Shown here: piece by piece, positions 6,679-13,796 of the stretch
How the letters are laid out: each line of letters opens with the position of its first letter
Position numbering within the stretch: the first letter of the stretch is position 1
NCBI GenBank assembly: GCA_039814545.1
Contig: JBCCBB010000057.1
Location: 1-19,002 of the forward strand
From: CALBPI01 sp039814545
GTDB taxonomy: Bacteria; Pseudomonadota; Gammaproteobacteria; Steroidobacterales; Woeseiaceae
Direction of reading: 5' to 3'
DNA length: 19,002 nt
Notes under the pieces: model-generated
Told to the model about the DNA's origin: nothing
Seen by the model: only the letters and a program-made list of their open reading frames with translations
Databases searched by the model: none
Translations under genes and position numbers: made by a program

Positions 6679-9119
6679 GCATTGCGCCGGACCGAGTGGA
6701 CGACTGGTTTGCGTCGCAGGGCTGGCAGATCTTCGACTTCCAGCGCGAAGCCTGGTGCGCGTTTTCCGGTGGCCGCTCAGGGCTCATTCATTCGCCCACA
6801 GGCAGTGGCAAGACTCTGGCCGCATGGCTCGGCCCGCTTATGGCCAGTGGCGCCACAGAAGGCGGGCTGCGCGTGCTTTGGATCACACCGCTGCGCGCAC
6901 TGGCCAACGACACCACGCGCAGCCTCAGTGAGGCCGCAGCCGCGCTCGGCAGTCCGTGGCGTGTAGAAATGCGTACGGGCGATACGTCGCAGACGCACAA
7001 GCAACGCCAACGTACCAAGCCACCCGAGGCACTGGTCACGACCCCCGAGAGCCTCTCGGTGCTGCTCAGCTACGCCGACGGCGACAAGCTGTTTCGCCAC
7101 CTCGAGGCCGTCGTCGTCGACGAGTGGCACGAGCTTATGGGCAACAAACGCGGCGTGCAGCTCGAGCTGTGCCTGGCGCGGCTCACGGCCTTGCGCCCGG
7201 GTTTGCCCGTGTGGGGGCTGTCTGCCACGCTGGCCAACCTCGACGAGGCGCGCGACGTGCTGTGCTGGGGGCGGCAATCACCCGCGCTCGTGCAGGGCGC
7301 CATGCCCAAGAAGACCACCATCGAGGCGCTGTACCCGGACACGCTCGAGCGCTTCCCCTGGGCGGGGCGGCTCGGCATCGGTCTCGTCGACGCCGTTGTC
7401 GCGCAGCTCGAGCGGGCCAACACGACACTGGTGTTTACCAACACACGTTCGCAGGCTGAGCTTTGGTTCGAGGCCCTGATGAAGGCGCGCCCGGACTGGG
7501 TCGGCACACTGGCGCTGCACCACGGCAGCATCGACCGCAAGCTGCGCCAGCGCATCGAGCAGGGTATCGCCGACGGGCAATTGCGCGCCGTCGTGTGCAC
7601 CTCGTCGCTGGACCTGGGCGTCGACTTCGCCCCCGTCGACCAAGTGTTGCAGGTGGGCAGCCCCAAAGGCGTGGCGCGGCTTATGCAACGCGCGGGGCGC
7701 AGCGGCCACCAGCCCGGTGCGGTCTCGGCCGTGTGTTGTGTGCCAACCTACGCTTTGGAGCTTGTTGAGATCGTCGCCGCACGCGACGCCTGGCGCCAGC
7801 GCGACATCGAGGCGCGGGTGCCGCTGCGTCGCTCGCTCGACGTGCTCGTGCAGCACCTGGTGACCATCGCACTGGGCGGTGGCTTCGAACCCGAGGCGAT
7901 GCTCGAGGAGGTGCGCCAGACGCACGCCTTCGCCGAGATCACGGAGACGGAGTGGGGCTGGTGCCTCGACTTCATCACGCGTGGTGGCCAGGCCCTGTCG
8001 GGTTACCCGCAGTTCCACCGCGTTGAGTCGGTCGACGGGGTCATGCGTATGACTGACCGCCGGCTCTCGCGTCAGCACCGCATGAGCATCGGCACGATCT
8101 CGAGCGACACCGCCATGCGTGTGAAATGGCTGTCGGGTGGCTCGCTGGGCACCATCGAGGAGGGCTTCATCTCGCGGCTCGACAAGGGCGACCGGTTCCT
8201 CTTCGCCGGACGTCTCGTCGAGCTCGTACAGGTGCGCGATATGACGGCCTACGTGCGCCGCGCCAAGGGCAGCCGCAAGGCCGTGCCGCGTTGGCAGGGC
8301 GGGCGTATGCCGTTGTCGACAGCGCTGGCCGACAGCATGCTGGACGTGCTCGCGCGCTTTGCCGTGGGCCAGCGCGAGGACCCCGAGCTTGGCATCGTCG
8401 CGCCCTTGCTCGAACACCAGGCCGTTGTGTCGCGGTTGCCCGCGCCCGGTTTGCTGCTCGTGGAGCGCTGCAAAACACGCGAAGGCATCAGTCTGTTTTT
8501 CTACCCGTTCGCGGGGCGGCTTGTACATGAGGGCATGGCAACACTCGTGGCCTGGCGCATCAGCCGTGAGCGCCCGATCACGTTCACGCTGTCCGTCAAC
8601 GATTACGGCTTCGAGCTGCTCACGCAGCAGGACATCGAGATCGACGCCGAGTCTGTACAACGCTGGCTTGCGACCAATGACCTCGTCGACCACCTGTACG
8701 CGAGCGCGAATCTAAGCGAAGCCGCCAAGCGCCAGTTCCGCGACATTGCGCGCATCGCGGGGCTTGTGTTCCAGGGCTACCCGGGCAGCGGCAAGTCGAC
8801 GCGTCAGATCCAGGCGTCGAGCGGTCTCATATTTGATGTGCTTGAGCGCTACGACGGCGAGAACCTGTTGCTCGACCAGGCCAAGCGCGAAGTGCTCGAG
8901 GCGCAGCTTGAATCGCAACGCATGCGCGCCGCGCTCGAGCGGCTCGCCGACTGCGAGGTCGCGCTCGTGGACACCAAAGCGCTGTCACCGTTCGCTTTCC
9001 CGTTGTGGGCCGAGCGGCTGCAGAGCCAGATCATGTCCTCGGAGACCTGGCGGGCGCGCGTGGAGCGTATGGCCGAGCGCCTCAATGCCGGCGCCGAACG
9101 CGGGCGGTGTGCTTCGTGA
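6675..9119 (+). CDS. Ligase-associated DEXH-box helicase (Lhr-Core type)
   Basis: An 814-residue superfamily 2 helicase of the Lhr-Core type. Motif I is SPTGSGKT with K46; Ia is TPLRALA (71-77); motif II is D149-E-W-H152; motif III is SATLAN (183-188). Motif IV lies near 253 (FTNTRSQAE), motif V near 308 (CTSSLDLGVDF) and motif VI is Q338-RAGRSGH345. The part beyond about residue 400 corresponds to the winged-helix and beta-barrel modules of Lhr-Core. The length is that of the core protein; the long C-terminal extension of full-length Lhr is absent. Characterised relatives are ATP-driven 3'-to-5' DNA translocases that unwind tracking-strand duplexes. Start and upstream stop overlap as ATGA. 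The gene overlaps pdeM as GTGA. Confidence 0.96.
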   Translation: MSIAPDRVDDWFASQGWQIFDFQREAWCAFSGGRSGLIHSPTGSGKTLAAWLGPLMASGATEGGLRVLWITPLRALANDTTRSLSEAAAALGSPWRVEMRTGDTSQTHKQRQRTKPPEALVTTPESLSVLLSYADGDKLFRHLEAVVVDEWHELMGNKRGVQLELCLARLTALRPGLPVWGLSATLANLDEARDVLCWGRQSPALVQGAMPKKTTIEALYPDTLERFPWAGRLGIGLVDAVVAQLERANTTLVFTNTRSQAELWFEALMKARPDWVGTLALHHGSIDRKLRQRIEQGIADGQLRAVVCTSSLDLGVDFAPVDQVLQVGSPKGVARLMQRAGRSGHQPGAVSAVCCVPTYALELVEIVAARDAWRQRDIEARVPLRRSLDVLVQHLVTIALGGGFEPEAMLEEVRQTHAFAEITETEWGWCLDFITRGGQALSGYPQFHRVESVDGVMRMTDRRLSRQHRMSIGTISSDTAMRVKWLSGGSLGTIEEGFISRLDKGDRFLFAGRLVELVQVRDMTAYVRRAKGSRKAVPRWQGGRMPLSTALADSMLDVLARFAVGQREDPELGIVAPLLEHQAVVSRLPAPGLLLVERCKTREGISLFFYPFAGRLVHEGMATLVAWRISRERPITFTLSVNDYGFELLTQQDIEIDAESVQRWLATNDLVDHLYASANLSEAAKRQFRDIARIAGLVFQGYPGSGKSTRQIQASSGLIFDVLERYDGENLLLDQAKREVLEAQLESQRMRAALERLADCEVALVDTKALSPFAFPLWAERLQSQIMSSETWRARVERMAERLNAGAERGRCAS

Positions 9120-9787
9120 GTGTGGGTGCCGTGGGCGTTGAGGTCGCCGGTGAGACGCTGCTGCTGTTGCCCGAGCGCGCCGCGTTCTGGTCCGCGACGC
9201 GCACGCTTATCGTCGCCGACTGGCACCTGGGCAAGGCGGCGGTTTTCGGCAGCCGCGGCCTGGCCATTCCCGACGGCGACACGGCGCGAGACTTTGACAC
9301 GCTGCGCCAGCTCATCGCAGTGCACGCACCCGCGCGGCTTCTTGTTCTCGGCGATCTCATGCACGCGCCCCCGCGCCCTGGCGACGACTGGCCGCAGCAG
9401 CTCGCCGACTGGCTGCGGGCGTTCCCGGATCTCGACTTTGTGGTGGTCGCCGGCAACCACGACCGCGTAGCCGCCAGCGCGCTACCCGCGGGGCTCGATG
9501 CGCGCATCGACTGGCACGACGATCACCTCGATGAGGGCCCGTTCCGTTTTGCGCATGAGCCTGAAGCCGCGGCGGGTCGCTACGTGCTCGCAGGGCACCT
9601 GCATCCCACGCGCAGGCTCGTCATGGGCGCCGACCGGATGCGTGCGCCCGCATTCTGGTTCCGCGGTGACTGGGGCGTGCTGCCGGCCTATGGCGGTTTC
9701 ACAGGCGGCATGAACATCAAGCCCGAGCGCGGCGATCGCGTCTTCGTGACGGGTCCGGGCGCTGTCGTGGAGGTGACGGGCGCATGA
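9116..9787 (+). CDS. pdeM: Ligase-associated endonuclease PdeM (metallophosphoesterase)
   Basis: A 223-residue calcineurin-like metallophosphoesterase. The signature residues are in order: D35 and H37 (ADWHLGK), D80 (LGDLMH), N114-H115-D116 (AGNHD), H147, then H161 and H163 (AGHLHP). These form the usual two-metal site. Homologues from the same cluster are manganese-dependent DNA nucleases. The start is placed at the GTG at 9116, which overlaps the helicase TGA; it gives the usual family length of roughly 210-230 residues. A further upstream ATG in this frame at 9005 lies deep inside the helicase gene and would add a low-complexity Arg-rich stretch. The end overlaps the methyltransferase start in ATGA. 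Confidence 0.93.
   Translation: MSVGAVGVEVAGETLLLLPERAAFWSATRTLIVADWHLGKAAVFGSRGLAIPDGDTARDFDTLRQLIAVHAPARLLVLGDLMHAPPRPGDDWPQQLADWLRAFPDLDFVVVAGNHDRVAASALPAGLDARIDWHDDHLDEGPFRFAHEPEAAAGRYVLAGHLHPTRRLVMGADRMRAPAFWFRGDWGVLPAYGGFTGGMNIKPERGDRVFVTGPGAVVEVTGA
9769..9776 (+). promoter_or_regulatory. Full-length Shine-Dalgarno for the methyltransferase, inside pdeM
   Basis: GGAGGTGA at 9769-9776 is a complete match to the anti-Shine-Dalgarno end of 16S rRNA and lies 7 bases before the ATG at 9784. It is the strongest ribosome binding site I see in the window and sits in the last codons of pdeM. It supports both the methyltransferase start and independent loading of ribosomes on that gene. Confidence 0.75.
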
Positions 9788-10533
9788 GTTTCAAAGACCA
9801 TTTCTCGGGCCACGCCGTGGACTACGCGCGGTTCCGACCGCTGTACCCGCCGTCGCTGTTTGCCTGGCTCGCAAGCCAGGCGCCTGCGCGCAAACTTGCC
9901 GTCGATTGCGGGACGGGCAATGGCCAGGCCGCCAATGCGCTGGCCGCGTACTTTGAGCGGGTGGTCGCAACCGATGCCAGCGCGCCACAAGTGGCGCAGG
10001 CGCAGGGCCCCGCCAACGTGAGCTATGAGGTCGCGCCGGCCGAGGCTGAGGTCGTCGCGGCGGGAACCGCAGACCTTGTGACCGTGGCGCAGGCACTGCA
10101 CTGGTTCGATGTCGATGCGTTTTATGCGGCGGCGGCGCGCGCACTCGCCACAGGCGGTCTGCTGGCCGTCTGGACCTACGAGCTCATGACCGTGAGCGCC
10201 GACGTCGATGCGGCTGTGCTCGAGTTTTACCGGGGTGCCATCGATGGCTACTGGCCGCCCGAGCGTGATCATGTTGAGAACGGCTACCGGGCAATCACTC
10301 CGGCCTGGCCGCGCGTGGCGGCACCGCGCTTTGAGGTGCGGGCCAACTGGCGCGCTGATGATGCGCTCGGCTATCTGGCGAGCTGGTCGGCCGTGCGCCG
10401 CTACCGGCGGATCACGGGCCACGATCCCGTAGCCGCGCTTGCGGAGACGCTGCGCGCCGCCTGGGGCCCGCAGCGCCGCAGCGTGCGCTGGCCGCTCGTC
10501 CTGCATGCCTTCCGCAGGCCTTCAACCCCCTGA
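9784..10533 (+). CDS. Class I SAM-dependent methyltransferase (type 11-like)
   Basis: A 249-residue Rossmann-fold methyltransferase. The N-terminal FKDHFSGHAVDYARFRPLYP stretch is typical of the group that includes yeast trans-aconitate methyltransferase Tmt1 and many unassigned bacterial proteins. Motif I is V40-D-C-G-T-G-N-G47, the acidic residue closing strand beta2 is D64, and the motif IV-like VAQALHWFD lies at 101-109. There is no target-recognition domain, so a small-molecule substrate is more likely than DNA; the substrate cannot be told from sequence. It overlaps pdeM by four bases and has a perfect Shine-Dalgarno, so it is probably co-transcribed with the repair cluster, but it is not a recognised member of that four-gene set. 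Confidence 0.85.
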   Translation: MSFKDHFSGHAVDYARFRPLYPPSLFAWLASQAPARKLAVDCGTGNGQAANALAAYFERVVATDASAPQVAQAQGPANVSYEVAPAEAEVVAAGTADLVTVAQALHWFDVDAFYAAAARALATGGLLAVWTYELMTVSADVDAAVLEFYRGAIDGYWPPERDHVENGYRAITPAWPRVAAPRFEVRANWRADDALGYLASWSAVRRYRRITGHDPVAALAETLRAAWGPQRRSVRWPLVLHAFRRPSTP

Positions 10534-10536
10534 TTT

Positions 10537-10545
10537 TGCTAGACT
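10537..10545 (+). promoter_or_regulatory. Candidate extended -10 promoter at the desaturase start
   Basis: TGCTAGACT (10537-10545) matches the extended -10 pattern TGnTAnnnT. Transcription would begin about 7 bases later, at or next to the ATG at 10552, giving a leaderless mRNA. No Shine-Dalgarno is visible between the methyltransferase stop (10533) and the ATG. No good -35 is present at the usual distance. This is pattern matching only. Confidence 0.35.
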
Positions 10546-10551
10546 CGACCT

Positions 10552-11466
10552 ATGGCACGAGTTCCGAGAATCCAGGGTCGAGCAGTGTTCGGCGAGACCG
10601 AGTGGCAGGCGTTGTCCGCACGACAGCCCTGGCGCGGTGTGCTGCTCGTCGCGCACGCCTGGCTGGTGATCGGCCTGGCCGCGGCGCTGGCGATTGCCGT
10701 GCCCAGCGCGTTGACCGTGACGCTGGCTGTATTCGTCATCGGGTCACGGCAGCTCGGGCTCGCGATTCTCATGCACGACGCGGCGCACGGCATGCTCGCC
10801 ACGCGTACGCGCTGGAATGATCTGCTCGGCCAGTGGTTCTGCGCCATACCGACGGGTATCGATCTTGCGGACTACCGCCAGTACCACCTGCGCCACCACG
10901 CCTATGCGCAACAGGAAGAAGACCCCGACCTCGTGTTGTCGGCGCCGTTTCCCGTCACGCGGGCGAGCCTTGCGCGCAAGGTGCTGCGCGACCTCACGGG
11001 GTTGACCTTCCTGAAGCTGCGCGTGCTGCCTTTTGTGCTTGCGCTGTTCGGTCGCTACCGTCTGCGCCGTTCGGACTACCTGCTTGTGGGGTTTAACGTC
11101 GCCCTGGCGCTCGTCGCCTGGTCGGTCGGCTTGCTGTGGGCCTACGCGCTGCTCTGGTTGCTGCCCGCGGCGACCTGGAACATGCTCGTCACGCGCATTC
11201 GAAACATCGCCGAGCACGCCTGCATGACCAACGACCCGGATCCCTGGCGCGTTGCTCGCACCACCGAAGCCAATGGGCTCGCACGCGCGTTTGTGGCGCC
11301 TTACTTCGTGAACTACCACGCCGAGCACCACCTGTTCATGTCGGTGCCGTGCTACCGCTTGCCTGCCATTCATCGCGCGCTCATGGCATCGGGTGACGCC
11401 GCAGCGAACGCACTACCGGTGACGCCGGGATACGCGGCCGTTTTGCAGGAAGCCGGGCGCGCCTGA
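10552..11466 (+). CDS. Membrane fatty acid desaturase family protein
   Basis: A 304-residue integral membrane di-iron enzyme. The three histidine boxes are all present: H75-DAA-H79, H112-LR-H115-H116 and H256-AE-H259-H260, plus E221-H222 in NIAEHACM, which may add a ligand. Hydrophobic stretches at about 29-62, 66-80, 155-166 and 177-207 are likely membrane segments. The family uses O2 and electrons from a redox partner to desaturate or hydroxylate acyl chains or other lipids; substrate and position cannot be read from sequence. No ferredoxin or reductase gene is adjacent. The ATG at 10552 lacks a Shine-Dalgarno. The stop overlaps the next start as TGATG, so translation of the L,D-transpeptidase is probably coupled. 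Confidence 0.92.
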   Translation: MARVPRIQGRAVFGETEWQALSARQPWRGVLLVAHAWLVIGLAAALAIAVPSALTVTLAVFVIGSRQLGLAILMHDAAHGMLATRTRWNDLLGQWFCAIPTGIDLADYRQYHLRHHAYAQQEEDPDLVLSAPFPVTRASLARKVLRDLTGLTFLKLRVLPFVLALFGRYRLRRSDYLLVGFNVALALVAWSVGLLWAYALLWLLPAATWNMLVTRIRNIAEHACMTNDPDPWRVARTTEANGLARAFVAPYFVNYHAEHHLFMSVPCYRLPAIHRALMASGDAAANALPVTPGYAAVLQEAGRA

Positions 11467-12581
11467 TGCGTGCAGCACAGGTCCTTTGTCGGGTCACGCC
11501 TGCTGCGGCACTGCTGCTCTCGGGCTGCAGTCTGTTGCAACCGGGCTTCGGGCCGGGCGCCTCCAAAGCAGAAGTGCCTGAGGCGCCCATCACCTTCGAC
11601 GGTGCGCCGCAGACGGCACATGTCTTTGAGATCACGGACCCCGAGCAAAGCGTGTACGGCGACGTCCAGGTCATCGAGGCGCGCGACACCGATACGTTCT
11701 CAGACATTGCGCGCAGCTACGGCCTTGGCTACGACGAGCTTGTGCACGCCAATCCCGAAGTCGACCCCTGGTTGCCGGGCGAGGGCACGCGCGTGGTCCT
11801 TCCGACGCGGTTTGTGCTGCCCGACGCCCCGCGCGAAGGCATCGTGCTCAACATTGCCGCCAAACGTCTGTTTGCGTTTCAACCGGCCACCGAAGACGCG
11901 CCCGCCACGGTCACGAGTTATGCCATCGGCATTGGTCGCGTGGGCTGGGCAACGCCCACGGGGTCGAGCGAAGTGATCGCCAAGGCGACGGACCCGGCCT
12001 GGTACGTGCCTGCATCCGTGCGTGCCGAACACAAGGCGATGGGCGACCCGTTGCCCGCGATCGTGCCGCCGGGGCCCGACAACCCCCTGGGGCGCCACGT
12101 GCTCAAACTCGACATGCCCGGCTACCTGCTGCATGGCACCAACCAACCCTACGGCGTAGGCATGCGCGTCAGTCACGGCTGCGTGCGGCTCTACCCCGAG
12201 GACATTGAGGTGCTCTACGGGGTCACGGGGCTCGGCACGCGCGTCACGATCGTGAATGAACCGGTTTCGGTGGGTGCGCGCGATGGTGTGACATACGTGG
12301 TCGTGCACCCGCAGCTTGAGGATGACGAGCGCGCCTGGCAGGACCTGGCCGCCGAAGGGCTGGCCGCCTTCGAGCAGCCCGATGCCGAGCTGACAGCGCT
12401 CGTGGCCGACGGTGTGGCCCGCGCCGTGGCTGTCGACAACCCCTTGCAGCAGCGCTATGTCAGCAATGTCGCGGCGCCGCCCGCTGACGCGCCTGATCGC
12501 GAGACCGTGGCCAGGCTGCTCGATGAGCTCATGGAAGAAGGTGCGGATTCAGAGGGAGCCGAGGTCGAGGTCAGCAACTGA
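11466..12581 (+). CDS. LysM-containing L,D-transpeptidase lipoprotein (YkuD fold)
   Basis: A 371-residue predicted lipoprotein. The signal peptide ends in the lipobox LLSGC, with C21 as the lipidation site. A LysM-like peptidoglycan-binding segment lies at about 67-113 (DTFSDIARSYGL...NPEVDPWLPG). The YkuD catalytic domain (about 124-265) carries H223-G-T-N and S236-H237-G-C239-V-R-L, with C239 as nucleophile. Such enzymes make 3-3 crosslinks in peptidoglycan or attach proteins to it, using tetrapeptide stems. A C-terminal tail of about 100 residues, rich in Glu, Asp and Ala, follows the catalytic domain. The serine after the lipidated Cys suggests outer-membrane sorting. The start overlaps the desaturase stop by one base, and the stop overlaps a small ORF the same way. 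Confidence 0.94.
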   Translation: MRAAQVLCRVTPAAALLLSGCSLLQPGFGPGASKAEVPEAPITFDGAPQTAHVFEITDPEQSVYGDVQVIEARDTDTFSDIARSYGLGYDELVHANPEVDPWLPGEGTRVVLPTRFVLPDAPREGIVLNIAAKRLFAFQPATEDAPATVTSYAIGIGRVGWATPTGSSEVIAKATDPAWYVPASVRAEHKAMGDPLPAIVPPGPDNPLGRHVLKLDMPGYLLHGTNQPYGVGMRVSHGCVRLYPEDIEVLYGVTGLGTRVTIVNEPVSVGARDGVTYVVVHPQLEDDERAWQDLAAEGLAAFEQPDAELTALVADGVARAVAVDNPLQQRYVSNVAAPPADAPDRETVARLLDELMEEGADSEGAEVEVSN

Positions 12582-12745
12582 TGACGCGCAGCGATGAATG
12601 GCTGCGTGTGGTGTACGGCGAAGCCGCACGCAAGATCGAAGCGCGCGACAAGTCACGCGAAAAGGCTCAGCGGCAGAGCGACAAGAAGTCGGCGTACCCC
12701 GATTCCAAAGCAGCCACGGACCCGGGCGCCGCGCGACCGTTGTAG
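12581..12745 (+). CDS. Putative small basic protein, 54 residues
   Basis: An ATG at 12581 shares its A with the L,D-transpeptidase TGA (TGATG), the same junction as desaturase to transpeptidase upstream. The frame runs 54 codons to the TAG at 12743-12745. Residues 1-36 are highly charged (MTRSDEWLRVVYGEAARKIE, then a Lys/Arg/Gln/Glu-rich stretch) and could form a long amphipathic helix. Of the first 40 codons, 31 end in G or C, as in the neighbouring genes. The last 26 codons or so lie antisense to the 3' end of the converging PLP-enzyme gene (from 12667). No family is recognised. It could be a genuine small protein, or the remaining 5' part of a longer gene cut by rearrangement. Confidence 0.4.
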   Translation: MTRSDEWLRVVYGEAARKIEARDKSREKAQRQSDKKSAYPDSKAATDPGAARPL

Positions 12746-13722
12746 GTGTGCCAGAACAGCCAGTCGCCGTGGCTGGGGTGTTCTGCAAGGTCGTCGAGCA
12801 GGCAGGCCATCGCCTTACCCGTGTAGGTCGTCTCGAGCGGCAGTCCCCAACGGCGCAAAGACTCGTCCACAGCCCGCTGCGAGGCTGGGGTGACATCCGC
12901 ATAGTCCTCGCCCAGGTAATCCTCGCGAATCGTGACCCGCTGCCAGGGCGCTTCGAGCGCGCCGACCCGCGGATCATGCCGCTGCAGCAGCCGGGCGAGC
13001 TTGGTCGTGAGTTTCTCCATGCCGATGGCATTGACCTGTGACGGCGCCGTGACGCGAACCGCGTGAACCTCCGTGGGCCAGTCCAGTAAGGCGAGCCCGA
13101 CGGCGAGCCCCGCGGCGGTGCCCATCGTGCCCGCGGCGACATAGATGCGCTCGGGCGGCTGCGGCCGTTTCCACTGTGTGGCCACTTCAAGCGCGGCGTT
13201 GACATAACCGACGCTGCCCCGTGGTGAGGTACCGCCCATGGGCACAACCGTGAGTCCAGACTCGGCGCCGTCGCGAAGCTGGCGCATGAGGTCCACGCGT
13301 GCGCGACGCGCGGCCGGCGAGCGCAACAGACGGCTGTCAATTTGCTGATGGCGTTCCAGCGTGCCGCGCACATAGTCGGTCATGCGCTGCGGTAGCATCA
13401 TGCCGGTTGTGCGTACACCCAGCGCCCCGCCGTGGATAGCTGTTGCCAACACATGGTTGGAGCCGACGCCACCGAAGGTGACCACATCGGCGCTGCCGCG
13501 CTGGCGCGCGTCACCCAGCAGGTATTCGAGCTTGCGAATCTTGTTGCCGCCGTAGACCGGGTGGGTGCGATCGTCCCGTTTGACCCACAATCCGCGACGC
13601 CGATCACCGAGTTGTTGCAGCGGCGTCGGGTAGTCTCCCAGGGGCAGGCGCGGCAGATGCCGCGTGAGCGCCGGGAAGCGTTCCGCGAGATAGCTGTAGC
13701 CTGCGGGTTGGTTGAACGTCAT
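12667..13722 (-). CDS. PLP-dependent D-cysteine desulfhydrase / ACC deaminase family
   Basis: A 351-residue fold type II PLP enzyme. The Schiff-base lysine is K61 in YGGNKIRK. S88-N89-H90 follows the G-G-x-G-S-N pattern that contacts the substrate; true ACC deaminases usually have SNQ here, whereas D-cysteine desulfhydrases have SNH, which favours the latter. A phosphate-binding Gly-rich loop (AAGTMGTAAG) lies at about 196-205, and a conserved tyrosine occurs in TTYTGKAMA near 300. The likely reaction is breakdown of D-cysteine (or a related D-amino acid) to pyruvate, sulfide and ammonia; the exact substrate is not certain. It is transcribed alone, divergently from the tail-sheath gene, and its 3' end overlaps a small opposite-strand ORF by 79 bases. 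Confidence 0.88.
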   Translation of the reverse strand: MTFNQPAGYSYLAERFPALTRHLPRLPLGDYPTPLQQLGDRRRGLWVKRDDRTHPVYGGNKIRKLEYLLGDARQRGSADVVTFGGVGSNHVLATAIHGGALGVRTTGMMLPQRMTDYVRGTLERHQQIDSRLLRSPAARRARVDLMRQLRDGAESGLTVVPMGGTSPRGSVGYVNAALEVATQWKRPQPPERIYVAAGTMGTAAGLAVGLALLDWPTEVHAVRVTAPSQVNAIGMEKLTTKLARLLQRHDPRVGALEAPWQRVTIREDYLGEDYADVTPASQRAVDESLRRWGLPLETTYTGKAMACLLDDLAEHPSHGDWLFWHTYNGRAAPGSVAALESGYADFLSLCR

Positions 13723-13727
13723 GTGCG

Positions 13728-13733
13728 ATCATA
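13728..13733 (-). promoter_or_regulatory. Candidate -10 at the PLP-enzyme start
   Basis: On the minus strand TATGAT (13733-13728) differs from TATAAT at one position and ends five bases before the ATG at 13722. Initiation about 7 bases downstream would fall on or beside the ATG, again giving a leaderless mRNA. There is no Shine-Dalgarno before this ATG. No convincing -35 is seen in the 74-base divergent gap. Confidence 0.35.
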
Positions 13734-13787
13734 GAATACCCGAAGCCCGGTCACGCGTGTCGTGATCGCGGCGCTTCCCGGTGGCAC

Positions 13788-13791
13788 GGAG
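13788..13791 (+). promoter_or_regulatory. Ribosome binding site deciding a TTG start
   Basis: GGAG at 13788-13791 lies 5 bases before the TTG at 13797. The next in-frame ATG (13821) has no comparable motif. This supports the TTG as start of the tail-sheath-like gene. Confidence 0.5.
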
Positions 13792-13796
13792 CAGAC

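Noticed and set aside
7278..8693. 471-codon open frame on the minus strand inside the helicase gene
   Set aside because: It lies fully antisense to the helicase, whose motifs I-VI are intact; its translation is His/Arg/Gln-rich without recognisable motifs, as expected for a shadow frame in high-GC DNA.
9005..9115. Upstream extension of pdeM to an ATG at 9005
   Set aside because: It overlaps the helicase 3' end by over 100 bases and adds an Arg-rich stretch; the GTG at 9116 gives the family length and a tight overlap junction.
9784..10533. Methyltransferase as a DNA modification enzyme of a restriction system
   Set aside because: There is no target-recognition domain, no DPPY/NPPY-type or C5 PCQ motif, and no restriction enzyme nearby; the N-terminal signature is that of small-molecule methyltransferases.
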